From positions 1,459,922-1,523,921 of the forward strand of contig BCHX01000005.1 in the NCBI GenBank assembly GCA_001599755.1: a stretch of DNA of 64,000 nucleotides, read 5' to 3'. This stretch comes from Gliomastix tumulicola (lineage: Eukaryota > Ascomycota > Sordariomycetes > Hypocreales > Bionectriaceae). This document shows, in pieces, positions 22,162-32,523 of this stretch. The notes beneath the pieces are model-generated. The model searched no databases, was not told the DNA's origin, and saw only the letters and a program-made list of their open reading frames with translations. Position numbers and translations under genes: made by a program. How positions within the stretch are numbered: the stretch's first letter is position 1; the number at the start of each line of letters is the position of its first letter.

Positions 22162-22619
22162 TGTGTTGTGGTTGTTTTGCGGCCGTTGAGTTGTTCGCGT
22201 GGTTGGAAATCATGCATATCGTGGGGTTTGTTTTTTTGGAGGGGCAATGACGGCGGTCCCCTTACAGGCGTCACATGACCCCCTGCCAGCCTGCATCGGC
22301 TTCGCCTCCAGGTGCGACAACCGCTGTAAATGAGTTGAACGCGCATGGTACAGACGACAAGGTACAAAGGTTCATCCATGGAGAAATAAGTCACGTCTTA
22401 GCGGCACAATACGTGTACAAAAGAAGTAAATGCTGTATTCACCCCGAGGCCCCAAACCCAATGACCCATGTCTATGTCGAGGCCCAAAGAACGCCGAAGC
22501 ACAAGCTATTGCTACAAGAGTACAGTATACACAGCTAGCCAAAAGTCCGCCATCAAAATACATGCCCATGTCGTGGATGTGCGCGCGCGCTGAAAACAAA
22601 GAGGGAACACAGAGGTGCG
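22162..22619. other. Intergenic region
   Basis: Promoter side of PDCD5 and 3' flank of the ketopantoate-reductase-like gene, both minus strand. No gene seen. Confidence 0.45.
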
Positions 22620-23843
22620 TTACTCGCTCGCCGGCCTGTTGGAGTGCGGCCATCGTTTCCTCTCTGGCGCCTGGTGAGCGAAGCGTGGTAGAACGAGATG
22701 GCGAGACTCCTCGGGCGGGACTGTTGTCGCATCAAAGGGCACGTACTCCTCAGCCTTCTCAAGGCTGATCTGCTCCCTCGCCTTGACCATGTCCCACATC
22801 ATCCTCGTCATCCGCATGTCGACGCCTGCAGCTGAGCCCTTGCCGACAAAGTAGCCCGTCAGGTAGTCGGCATCCGTCGCGACGCCGCGCTTGAGCATTC
22901 CTGCGAGACGGCTCGGTGCCGCCCCCTTGTTTCTGATTGTTCCGTGCATGAACTCGGTAATCCAGTCGCGGTCCAGGAGCCGTTTCGATCCTATGCAGCG
23001 CTGAAGATCCGGCATCGCACGCAAAGCTCTGGTGATCTCTCCACAAAGCTGGTTGATCATGCGTCTTGCCGCAGCGTTGTTCTGCAGGCCTGCGTATGGC
23101 ACATCCAAAGCCACACAGACTGGTTCGACAATCGAGTCGAACAGCACCGTCGGCAGCTTGGCTCGGAACCAAGAATCCCAGGGAGTCGATCTCGCGGACA
23201 GTGACTGCGGCATGGTGAGGGCCTTCATGAAGTGAGCCCGTGTCTGTGTCTTGCGGTTCAAGGTCTCGGCCTTGACCCATCGCATCGACGTCCTGGCATT
23301 CGGTATTGTGACGTTCATCTGGCCTTCCCTCAGCAGCTTCAGGGAGTTGACTCTGTTGTTGAAAACGACATTATGGCTCAGGTTGCCCAAGAGGAATTGG
23401 GGCGAATCGTGCGTTCCGTTGAAGATCGACCGTCTGACGTCCTCCAACACTCCGAACCCGTCCGTCATTAGGCATACTGTCGAGTTCTTGTCGAGTCTGT
23501 GCTTGATGGAGTCGAGCTGTTGCATGGCGTAGTGGCCGGCGCCGCCCACCAGTAAGTGATCGATGTGCGACTGGTCCTTGCCGTCCCATACCGAGACCTG
23601 CGGCGGCGTTGCCTCGAACGAGGTCATCTGTCTATTCGGATTCCGGGTCTCGAGGTGGTTGTACTTCTCGGGTGTCTGCCAGCGCATAATCTCGACCGAG
23701 TCGTACACTTCGGAGAGCGCGTGCGCCACGAACCGTGACCTCTCGTCGGCGCCGAGGATATGCACCTTGTGGACGTCCTTCGTCCGCGCCTCGTCGGGGA
23801 GCAGGGCCGATGCCCTGGTGTACACCGGCGGTATCCTTGCCAT
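22620..23843 (-). CDS. Ketopantoate-reductase-like (ApbA/PanE superfamily) protein, probably mitochondrial
   Basis: Single exon, 407 residues from the first in-frame ATG at 23843. The frame stays open upstream to about 24161 without another ATG, so a spliced 5' exon is possible. Residues about 25-45 (VHKVHILGADERSRFVAHAL) look like a Rossmann beta-alpha-beta start in which the usual GxGxxG is degraded. Further signs of the fold are HLLVGGAGHYAMQQL, NSTVCLMTDGFGVLEDV (the 'qNG' strand region) and NVVFNNRVNSLKLLREGQM. The C-terminal helical domain contains LQNNAAARRMINQLCGEI. Fungal relatives include 2-dehydropantoate reductases and the diverged mitochondrial translation factor Cbs2. The altered nucleotide motif argues against simple reductase activity, but this is inference. 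Confidence 0.6.
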   Translation of the reverse strand: MARIPPVYTRASALLPDEARTKDVHKVHILGADERSRFVAHALSEVYDSVEIMRWQTPEKYNHLETRNPNRQMTSFEATPPQVSVWDGKDQSHIDHLLVGGAGHYAMQQLDSIKHRLDKNSTVCLMTDGFGVLEDVRRSIFNGTHDSPQFLLGNLSHNVVFNNRVNSLKLLREGQMNVTIPNARTSMRWVKAETLNRKTQTRAHFMKALTMPQSLSARSTPWDSWFRAKLPTVLFDSIVEPVCVALDVPYAGLQNNAAARRMINQLCGEITRALRAMPDLQRCIGSKRLLDRDWITEFMHGTIRNKGAAPSRLAGMLKRGVATDADYLTGYFVGKGSAAGVDMRMTRMMWDMVKAREQISLEKAEEYVPFDATTVPPEESRHLVLPRFAHQAPERKRWPHSNRPASE

Positions 23844-24675
23844 TGCCGATCTCTGGGGCTGTTCTCTCGTCTTCGCCCTCGCCGCGACGTTCCACGGCGA
23901 GTACTTCCATATGCCCGGACCTGGCTTCTTCTCGGCGGCCGCTCGACTCGATTCGCGCGATATCACAGAGCCGTAGTATCTGCAGGCGCCCCGGCCGCTG
24001 CAAGCGCTACCTCGGATCCATCGTAGTCGTCTCGAGACGATGCGCGCGGGGGACCCCCGCGGGTGTGTGAGGCCTGCCAGTTTTACGGCTTCAGCGGCTG
24101 CTGGCGAGAATGGTCCTGGCCGGCGACGGTTGCAGAGGGGAGGATCGGGGTGTGCTGGGAATCAAGTCATGAATTAAGGAGGTCCCATCGAAAGGGTTGT
24201 CGAATTCGGGTTGCCGTCGTGGACAAAAGAAAAAAAGGGCGCGTTGGGGGAGTAGGTTGCTGTCGATGATGATCAGATTCTTAGGGGAAGAAAAAAAGCC
24301 GGCGAGATTGGCTTTCCCAGTGCGCTGATTGGATTGCGCCACAATTAACGCAACGCCACGCCGTGGCTCGCACCCCGAAAGTTGCAAAGTCCCCGTTAAC
24401 TCGAAGAAAATTGTGGAAACTGCTCTCACGTAGTGGTCCATGCAGGGCGAGCCATTTGTGATTACCTTGCGCGAGCCACTTCATCAGGTCGCTTGCGCCT
24501 GCGACCCCGGCCCGCTTGCTCCCCAACATCACCTGCACTTCATAACTACTAGTACTTTATCACCAAGAGCCTACGTTCTTCGACAGCCATCGCAGCTATT
24601 GGAGAAGAATCCGGACCCAATACTACTCGACATGTCGCTACCCCAGGGTCAATCACCAGCCACGCACTGTCCTAG
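23844..24675. promoter_or_regulatory. Divergent intergenic/promoter region
   Basis: Separates the ketopantoate-reductase-like gene (minus) from the 24676 gene (plus). An upstream ATG at 24632 opens a 24-codon frame that overlaps the 24676 start, so a regulatory uORF is possible. No other motif stands out. Confidence 0.35.
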
Positions 24676-25356
24676 ATGTCGGGATCCCACGAGGAGTTCA
24701 TAAGCGAGGATGAAAGCGACCCTATCTGGCATGATCCAGTGTATCGCTTACAACACTACAAGACTCTTGTCGGCGGCATCATGCGAACTCTCGTTGACCT
24801 AGGCCCTGAGGGTCAGGAGATCCTTAGACGTGATGAGCTATTATACCGTGGTTTCAAAGATCCGCGTCGCAGGGATGGAAGGCTTATTCCAGCTGACTAT
24901 GCCTATTGGAAGGCTAAATCCAACTACCTGGGCGAGCAATGCCGACGGATACGTGAGAGCCGAAACCCCCTGAAATGATTGTTGGATAAAACTCTGGAAG
25001 AGGGTATCATGGATTAGATCCCTCCTCCCCTAAGTCTCCTTAATGACCTCAACTTAGTCCTTTCTGCCACCCCCCCGCAAAGCTTGCTCACAGACGAAGA
25101 GCCTGATGGACCTCAACTTGAAAGCACGCATCAGTTACGAGGCGTGAAGGACGGTGATCGACATATACTGCTCACGAACTCCCCCGGCTCTCTGCGGCGA
25201 AACTTGGGTTTTGGACATGTCAATGTTTCGAATCAGCAAACTTCCCAATCACGCATGGCGAGACGGATTCAATCTGCAAAGCAGGCGAACCCTCGGGGCA
25301 TGAGAACAAGAAGTGGGCGCATATCCAAACCGCCGGAAAGATGGTCCCCAGACTGA
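24676..25356 (+). CDS. Hypothetical protein with basic RSGR-type C-terminus
   Basis: Two exons, 24676-24952 and 25094-25356, giving 179 residues. The donor gtgaga after CGGATAC and the acceptor ctcacag are in matching phase (1+2), which turns two separate short frames into one. The N-terminal half (DPIWHDPVYRLQHYKTLVGG, EGQEILRRDELLYRGFKD, YAYWKAKSNYLGEQCRRI) is probably helical. The C-terminus is basic (RMARRIQSAKQ, MRTRSGRISKPPERW) and could bind nucleic acid or act as a nuclear signal. I do not recognise the family. It is convergent with the next gene, leaving about 140 bp between stops. Confidence 0.6.
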
Positions 25357-25496
25357 AGAGGATTGTACTCTAGTCTTGTCGCTTGCCGGCTGCAAAATAA
25401 AGCTTTCCTGGACGACCCCGACACGTGAGCCGTGGCGGCTGTGATGTCCTCGGTCATCCAAGCGTCATGGATCACGATGCTTGAATAAATGCCCTC

Positions 25497-27179
25497 TCAG
25501 CTTGTCGTCCTTGGCTTTCTCCCTCGCGTTCGACGCAGTCCATGATTAGTGGCAATAGGATCCGCTCCAGCAGATTGCGCGCCGCTCGTAACCACAGTAG
25601 CATCTTGATCGCGCTGGTTCCTACCAAGTTCCTGCTTCGAAATAGCTTCAGTCACCGACGTTGCTGATGTTGAGGAGGCAAAGCTTCTCTTGCCGCCCCG
25701 TGTGCGTGAACGTTTGAGCGGCGACGGTGCTGGCTCCGTAGTTTGCGTGTTGACATCCGTAACTGTAGCCTTTTCCTCATCCTGATCTTTCCTCTTGCGC
25801 TTCCTCAGTTGCCTGTTGCTCCCGGGCGCTCCCTTGATGCTGTAGCCCGATGATGTTGTCGTTGCTGTTGTGGTGGTGGTGGCGGGTGTGGCAGAGTCCT
25901 GCACGTCCACGCCTTTGACATCGTCTTCCGCGTCAGCTATGGAAGGCTGCTCCTCCTTTTTCACGGAGCCCTTCTCAATCAAAGCAAGCTCCTTCAGTGC
26001 CCACTCTGCCCTCAGCTGGCCGCGATGCACAAGTGCCTCGTGCGTGACGTAGTCCTCCACGCCCCGACGTATTCTGTTGAACCTAGCGCACTTCTTTTGC
26101 AATGCTTTCTTTGCCCCTTCGAGCCACTCCTCCAGCGACGTCTCTTTGTCCATCCCGAAGGTTTATACCTCTTCCTCCTCCCTACCGAGTAGTAGATCCC
26201 CAATCGCCCGCCGGAACTTCAGTCGCGCGCGCCTCATCAATGCTGCGTCTCGGTCGGTCTCCCAGTATATATAGTTGAGGTATTCCACCCACGTTGTCCA
26301 CTTGTCCTGTTTTTGGGGGTCTTCGGAAAAGCGAAAGCGGCGCGTGAAGCCGTGGGACTGGAGTCGCTTCTCCGCCATGCCGCAATAAGACTCGAAACAT
26401 TCAGTACTCGAAGCCGAGGCCGTCTGCTTTGGTAGCTCGTACTGCCACTTCCGCCGGGCCATGCTCTCAAACGACGCCTCCTCCGCAACGGCCTCCGTCT
26501 CCCCCTTGTCGAGGTAATCCTGTCTCATCGAGGCGAGGAAGGCAGCGAATCCCTTGTCTCGCCCGGCGTCTCCGCGGTTGCCCCACTGCCAGTACTGCTG
26601 GAAGGTACGCCAGCGCACCTCGCGGTATGCCGCCGCGTCGTGCTCTTGGGGGATGTCCAGCCACAGTGCCGCTCTCGCGAGGCTCTGCTTGGTCATCGTC
26701 AATGCCGAGCCGAGCTGCTCCATGGGCATGATGGGCCTTCCGCCAGTCTGGACGAGTTTCGCGCGGTCATAGCTCTGTCGATGGACGGCATCCTCTGTTG
26801 GGCACGGGCTTGGTCTCTGGCGCTGTTCATTGTTGACGAGGGTAAATGAGGTGGACGAAGCCCCGGCCTGGGCAAGTCGAAGCTTGAGGTCGTCCAGCAG
26901 CTGATGGAGCCTGTCGGTCTCGAGAGGGTTCGTCTTCCGAATAGCATTGCTGGATGCAGGATTTAGTCGCGTAGTGCGACGCCTGGAAGGAGTGTCTCAC
27001 GTCAGTTTGGTCGCTATCGCGTCTCGTTTGTCGGCAGCGAGGGTGTCGAGGTCTGCAATGCTGGAGATGTCGAAGCGTCGGCTCCCGAAGTGGCTCTTGT
27101 TTAGGAAGTTGATGACATCTTCCTCGCTTGCGTCAAGCAGTACCGCAGGCGGAATTGGCTCTTCGGCTCCTCGTGTCAT
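25497..27179 (-). pseudogene. 'YWQWGNRG' fungal family gene interrupted by an in-frame stop
   Basis: Exon A is 27179-27001 and exon B starts at 26949 after a 51-nt intron (gtgaga donor, cgactaaat branch, ccag acceptor). The frame runs 321 codons to a TAA at 26165-26163, then continues in the same frame as a further well-formed 215-codon ORF from ATG 26153. Features are FQQYWQWGNRGDAGRDKGF, MARRKWQYEL, HGFTRRFRFSEDPQKQDKW and YLNYIYWETDRD. From memory this resembles a family expanded in Hypocreales and often labelled 'Ankyrin 2,3/unc44', whose members extend past where this stop lies; no ankyrin repeats are visible. The downstream part has coiled-coil-like and basic regions (RKRKRKDQDEEK). It is either a nonsense-broken gene, two adjacent genes, or a stop that is read through. 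No suitable intron spans the TAA. Confidence 0.55.
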
Positions 27180-27545
27180 GATTGCTGGAGGATAGGGCCC
27201 CGCGTGCCTGTATAAAATCGCTTGGATGAGAGGCTCGTGTGGTTCTTCCTGTTCAAATCGACGGAGGCGGAGGAAGGACGAAGTGCGGCTAGGAATGACG
27301 ACGGGTAGGTCAGGCCAAATCAGCTTTGGCGAGTGGAAGATGTATGGTATGGGTCCAATCAAGATGACTAAGGCCGGAAATAATACAGTGTGCAAGATGG
27401 TGGGGCTCCAATCGCCTCCCCAGCTGGGTCGCGCCGATAAGTGGGTACATCACCTTCCGTCACAAAGAATTTCATGCCCAAGCAAAGTGAAGCGAGAAGC
27501 ATCACGATATCACCTCCCGAGCATCCGATACGGCTATCTCTCAAG
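27180..27545. promoter_or_regulatory. Short bidirectional promoter region (366 bp)
   Basis: Lies between the minus-strand YWQWGNRG-family gene and plus-strand LRP1, and is presumably shared. No TATA box or recognised operator is evident. Confidence 0.4.
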
Positions 27546-28274
27546 ATGTCGGACGTCAAAGACATCACGCCGGACCTCCGGAAGCTGGAGAAACAGATTG
27601 ATAATCTGGAGGAGGACCTGGAGCCTTTGTTCGAAGACCTCGCGAGCATGTCTTCTCAGCTCCCTCTACTTGACAAAGCGAAGCTCTATTCATTGACCGC
27701 CTACGCCATCGAATCGATGCTTTTCTGTACGGCATGGGGGTCCCCTTCCATGCGACGAATCATATGAAGCGCTGACCCCTCTCTGTGCACAGCAACATTG
27801 AAACTGCAGGGGCAGGACGCTCAGAACCACGTCGTTTTCACCGAGTTGAAGCGCATTCAGCAGTATTTTGCCAAGATCAAGGCAGCAGAGGAGGCAGAGC
27901 CAGAAGAGGTCGAGGCGGAGCGCAGGACCACTGTGAATCAAGAGGCTGCTGCCCGGGTGCTGAAGGCGAATCTGGTACGCCCTTCCTCGTTCGCTTTGCA
28001 CGCACGCACGCACGCACGAACAGCGGGTTTCCATTACCACACCTTACTGACACTTGTGGAACAGGGTGACAACAAGACCATTAAGGACAAGCTGGCGGAG
28101 AAGATCGCCGAGGAGCGCGCAAAAGCATTGCTCAAGTCCCTGGAGTCTAAGAAACGCCCAGCGGAGGAACCCCCAGCTCCAGAGCCTGCTCAGGGCGACA
28201 CCCATGGGAGCAAGAAATCTAAGAAGAATAAGGGCAAGCACAGGGGCAAAGGCAAGAGTAAACACTCGAGATAG
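27546..28274 (+). CDS. LRP1: Exosome cofactor LRP1/Rrp47 (C1D family)
   Basis: Three exons: 27546-27726, 27793-27974 and 28065-28274, giving 190 residues. C1D/Rrp47 proteins pair with the nuclear exosome nuclease Rrp6 and assist 3' processing of rRNA, snoRNA and snRNA. The Sas10/C1D domain is recognisable: RKLEKQIDNLEEDLEPL, AKLYSLTAYAIESMLFSTLKLQG, then HVVFTELKRIQQYFAKIK. The C-terminus is a lysine-rich tail (SKKSKKNKGKHRGKGKSKHS) typical of the RNA-binding end of the family. Intron 2 contains a short (ACGC)n array and a ttactgac branch site. All exon phases agree, and the join TTC-T/CA-ACA recreates the conserved FSxLKL sequence. Confidence 0.93.
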
Positions 28275-28986
28275 TCGCCTGTCTCGGGGCAGGTCTTGAT
28301 GATGATGTCTCATTAGCATGGGTTTTTAGGCGTTTAGGCGTACGAAGAATCGGCTTGCCACGCTACGGCCTTTAGGGACGGAATACATAGGCAAATGGTT
28401 TCTGCTTTAAACGGGAATACCAAATTCGACAGCATATGAACTTATCTATTGCAGTTTTCGCTTGATATCCTATTACCCAGTCCATTGGATTACCTCGGAG
28501 ACTCAATGGATGACCGTGGCGTTGTAGGGTAGCATGAGGTCCTGGCGCCCAAGGGGGACAAAAAACCTGCGGTGCGAGTCACTGCGATAAAAGTCTTGAC
28601 GCCGGACGCGTTTGACAGACATCAGATGTGTTTAGAACATTAAAGCGCATATGATCACTTTGAGAAAGCCACGCTGTAGCTTTTCACCCAATGTATTTTC
28701 AAGATACCGTGGTGTTCAAGTGCTGTCCGTGTTCATTGTGGTCTTAAAAATGATCCTGGTTTATTTTGGCTCCAACTGTCGAGCACCCGGCTAATTCGCA
28801 GCATCTCATTGGCCAGTTTGATCCAGGGCCCTGAAAGTCCGGGGACGGATTTACGAACTGGCATTTCTGGTGTCTTCTGCAGAAAGAATTCCCTTCCCGA
28901 CTTCCCATCTTCCACCTCGTCTCCTCCCAACCGACTTCTCCTCCCTCCAACAACCCCTCCTCCGAACACCCAAAACCACTGCCAAC
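28275..28986. other. Intergenic region
   Basis: 3' flank of LRP1 and promoter/leader of the CHCH gene. It is AT-richer than its surroundings (28320-28760), and the leader from about 28880 is C/T-rich. No gene seen. Confidence 0.45.
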
Positions 28987-29566
28987 ATGGCTCGCAGTGC
29001 TCCCTCCAGCCGCGGCCGCGCCCCGGCCTCTCGCGCGCCGGCCCGACCTACCGCTGCTCCTGCGGCCCCGAGCAACAACCAGCGCCCGGCTACGACCATG
29101 GCTGCTCCTCCCCAGGCTGCTCCTGTTCAGCAGGCCGCGCCGGTCCAGCAGGGCCCCGGTCTCTTCGGCCAGATGGCCAGCACTGCTGCGTAAGTTTTCT
29201 CACTACTAGTAGCAACGATGATCCTCGACCGGCCTGGGACGTGGCCCGCTTGAGGCGAGCTCTCTCCCAAGTTCCCGAGCGCTGACAGTAACGATGATTC
29301 TCCTGAACAGCGGTGTCGCCGTCGGCTCTTCCATCGGCCACGCCATCGGTGGCTTCTTCAGCGGCGGCGGCTCCTCCGAGCCCGCTCCCGCTCCCCAGCA
29401 GGTCCAGGCCGCCGCCCCGGCCGAGAACTCGTGGGCGCAGAACAACAACTGCGCTGGTGCCGCCCAGACCTTCACCAAGTGCCTCGACGACCACAACGGC
29501 GACATGCAGATCTGCAACTGGTACCTTGAGCAGCTCAAGGCCTGCCAGGCTGCGGCACGAAACTAG
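28987..29566 (+). CDS. Twin CX9C mitochondrial protein (MIX17/CHCHD2-CHCHD10 type)
   Basis: Two exons, 28987-29189 and 29311-29566 (152 residues), with a phase-2 junction. The C-terminal CHCH domain has two exact C-x9-C pairs (CAGAAQTFTKC and CNWYLEQLKAC), the signature of Mia40/Erv1-oxidised intermembrane-space proteins. It is preceded by a Gly/Ala hydrophobic segment (GVAVGSSIGHAIGGFFSGG) and a basic Ala/Pro/Arg-rich N-terminus (MARSAPSSRGRAPASRAPAR). That order matches yeast Mix17 and human CHCHD2/CHCHD10, which link to respiration and cristae. The 121-nt intron has gtaagt and gaacag ends. Confidence 0.93.
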
Positions 29567-29795
29567 AGAGAGACAAGGACGGGAACGGAGGACAGACTAC
29601 GAGATGGGGACTGGAATAATGGGAAAGCCTCGAAGAGAGAGAGAGAGAGAGACGTCGAGTTTGATTTGACCGACAACGGGGCTTCCCCCGGGTGGGAAAC
29701 TAGAAAAGCATATAGCAGCCTCTTTTGTGACATTACGAGACGATGTACACTACATAGCTAGCCATCCCCACTCTGTCTTGGGGTTCAACACATCT

Positions 29796-30913
29796 CTATT
29801 GCCCTTCTTCATCCGGTCTTGGCTCGAAGTTCAACTGTGAGGGAGGGTGACGCGTGGTTAGCGGATTTGGAAACGATGTGACTCAGGCCTCTCTCATGAA
29901 CCACTTACGGAGTTCCCGTTGTACAGCTGTTGATCTCTGCGTCTGTTGTTGAGATCTTGGAGTCCTTGAACTCGCGAGTTGCCTCGGCTGGTGGAGGTGC
30001 CCTCTTCGTCTGCGGACGAGCTGTCGTTGTGCTCCGGCCTCCGATCACCACCGAGTCCGAAGAGCCCGAGGATGACAGCCAGGAACCCCAGTATCATACG
30101 GAGGATCCTGGAGAAGATGTTCCCCGAACCATGATGGTACGCACTGGCGTGTGACGGGATTGGCACGAGGATGAGCGTGGATGACGGAGCGAGCCCGAGC
30201 TCGCCGAGGTTCTTGGACTCTTCCGTGGCGTCGATGGCCCTGTTTGGATGGGGCGTGAGCACCTGCTTGAAGGAGTAGGGCAGGTTCCCATCCGGACGCT
30301 TCTCGTCCACCCAGCGCCGGACTTCTGCAAGGGGCGCCGTCGTGCCGAAGCGGCTGCGCATCGTCGAGCCGTCGAACAGCCGCACTTGGAGCGACGTCAG
30401 CTCGCTCCGCTTCGTCGTGGAAGGCAGCTTGGTCTCCGGGGCGTTCACCAGCGCGGCAGCCACGTCGCCAATCTTGGGCTCCTGCCGCTGCCGCTGCCGC
30501 TCCGCAGCCTTCTCGCGTCGCTCGGCCTTGTCGTCCTCGATCCGCTTAAGAATCCGGTCCCGCTCCTCGCGATCTCGCTGCTTCTTCTTCTTCACCAGCT
30601 CCGCCTGCTTGTATGCTCGTGCCGCGTCCGTGTCGGCGCCTGACTCGGCGTCGGCTCTGGCCTTGTCCTGGGCCTTGGCCCGCTCCTCCTTTGCTTTGCG
30701 CTCGGCTTCCTCCCTCTGTGCTTGTAGTCTGGTAGCGCGCTCGGCGAGGATCCTTTGGACGCTCTCTGATCGGTCGGCTTGGGGAGCTGCGGGTGGCGGC
30801 GGCGCGTCGCCTCGATCTTGTCGCAGTAGTTGTTGTGCTTGTTCTTGGGAAGCGGCATACGTCGGCGGGGGAGGTTGCGCGGGCGTCGTGTTTGCCTGTG
30901 TCGTGGTGGTGGG

Positions 30914-30945
<32 letters not shown>

Positions 30946-31346
30946 GAGCGGCGCTGAATGCGTTTTGTACGCGGCGGACGAATTCGTCCTTGGTGAGGCC
31001 GGGTGTGATGTACTCCTTCAGATCGCCATTCTTGATGATTACGACCGTCGGGGTCTGGGGGAGCGGGAAGATCTGCCAGGTGTCTGTTAGCTACTTACAT
31101 AAGAATGAGAGGTCTGGTGGTTGGACCGGGACGTACCTGGGCGAGGTATCCGGCTTCTTCGGTGCCAGCTCCGAGTCGGAGGGCGACCGCTTGGCTCTCA
31201 ATGAGCCCAGCTAGTCCCTCGTCCTTCAGGAAATCATTCTCCCACGCCTGGCTCTCCTCGTTCCCATCCGTGACGAAGCAGAAGACGAGCTTCTGCTGAC
31301 CGACGGCCGTCGAGATGCCCTCTTGCAGGGAGCCGCTGTAGAACAT
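29796..31346 (-). CDS. UBX-domain protein with thioredoxin-like N-terminus and C-terminal membrane segment
   Basis: Three exons on the minus strand: 31346-31137, 31072-29909 and 29834-29796 (13 codons including the stop), 470 residues. Order of parts: a thioredoxin-like/UAS-type domain (GQQKLVFCFVTDG, FPLPQTPTVVIIKNGDLKEY, GLTKDEFVRRVQNAF), a poly-Ala/Thr/Pro linker, a long charged coiled coil (AERATRLQAQREEAERKAKE to RILKRIEDDKAERREKAAER), a UBX domain (LTSLQVRLFDGSTMRSRF, LPYSFKQVLTPHPNRAI, LGLAPSSTLILVPI) and a hydrophobic stretch (ILRMILGFLAVILGLFGLGG). This matches ER-anchored UBXN4/erasin-like p97/Cdc48 adaptors in ER-associated degradation. The poly-Ala run comes from (GGC)n near 30905-30945. 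The last exon (LNFEPRPDEEGQ) is easily missed. Confidence 0.88.
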
Positions 31347-32523
31347 CGTAGATGGCTCTGGACTCGAAGATTTGGACGTTGCAATTCAACAGTAAAGTTG
31401 AATGTCGAAATGGCGCCGCTCGGCGAAGTCGCGTTCGGGTGTTGTCTAAGTTCTGGCCCCAGCCACCGTACTAGTTGTCAACCGTGTCCTGATGCTCGCG
31501 TGCTGGCGGCGAGGTTGGGGTGAGGGGTTGGTTGTCGTCTGTGGCGAGCGAGGTTAGGGCACGCTCTGATTGTGAAATTTCTGCCGGGTTCCAATGCTGG
31601 TCTCGCTTAGGCATATTATTATTGATAGGAGGGCCATTCAGCGCGTACGACGAGATCCAAGTTTCGACGTCAGACAAGGTGGCACAATTCGGCTCGTCGA
31701 CAAATCCGTCAGGCGGTGAGTGGCTGCATAGGCAGAAAAGGAATTTAAGCTCCGGGTAGCAGGCCATATTTACTCGGACGTCTTCTTACCATAGACAGCG
31801 CCATTCTGAGGCAATCACTTTGTCACCCCACTCGCTGTCCCGCCACCCTACACCACCGAGGCCGAAGCTTCAGTTTTCGGTCTGGAAAGGCTGGTGTGGT
31901 TGTTGAGAGCCCTGCCTTGAAGCATAAACAGTACTACTATAGGTAGTTATATTTGGCAACAAATCTATGTAACGAATGACTATATTCCACCGCCGTACGG
32001 AGCTGAACTGTGGTTGAAGCCTGAATCGTTTGATGTGAAGCTGAAGCTGCCACCTGTTATCGATAATACCTCCCTGCATCAGGCAACACAGCCCTCTGGA
32101 TGATCTTTGGTTTCCTCAACACTGCTGAAGCAGGACACACCTTGCCAGAATGGAGAGAAGCATGGTAATGACGGGATCGGGGGAATTTGAATAGCCGACT
32201 CGTGCATCCAAACTCAAACCCATCCTCCCTGGGGCAATGCTAGCCTCCACAGGATGACAGACGACGGATGACGGCACTGAGCCACCCCCATGGCGGGGTC
32301 ACAGTTCACGGTTCAGTGGATGCACCCGCTACAGCTACAGCGCCCGCTCCAGGAACATGTTAGTGCACCTGCACCATTAGGTCGGGCTCTGGTCGCGCTG
32401 ATCCATGACAGGCACTGTTGGTTGTATGGAGAAAGAATTTGTCGCTGCATCGCTCTAAGCATCAACGTTCTCTCATTAGCTTCGTTCATTAGTCTAGCAT
32501 TATATGGTGTCATGGTATTACTT
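31347..32523. other. Intergenic region with one weak minus-strand open frame
   Basis: A 98-codon minus-strand frame (31767-31471, MACYPELKFLFCLCSHS...) has a plausible N-terminal-like segment (LSDVETWISSYALNG) followed by a disordered Ser/Thr/Pro tail. It may be a remnant of a larger gene, since canonical splice signals (gtaaga near 31789, tatgcag near 31726) flank its start, but I could not build a full model. The remainder shows nothing recognisable. Confidence 0.3.

Noticed and set aside
23844..23966. N-terminal extension of the ketopantoate-reductase-like protein
   Set aside because: Starts with GTG; no in-frame ATG before 23843, although a spliced leader exon is not excluded.
27235..27260. 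GTTCAAATC word resembling a tRNA B box
   Set aside because: No matching A box at the right distance and no acceptor-stem pairing.
31471..31767. 98-codon minus-strand frame as a complete gene
   Set aside because: Plausible only as a fragment; alternative splice joins give immediate stops and no domain is visible.
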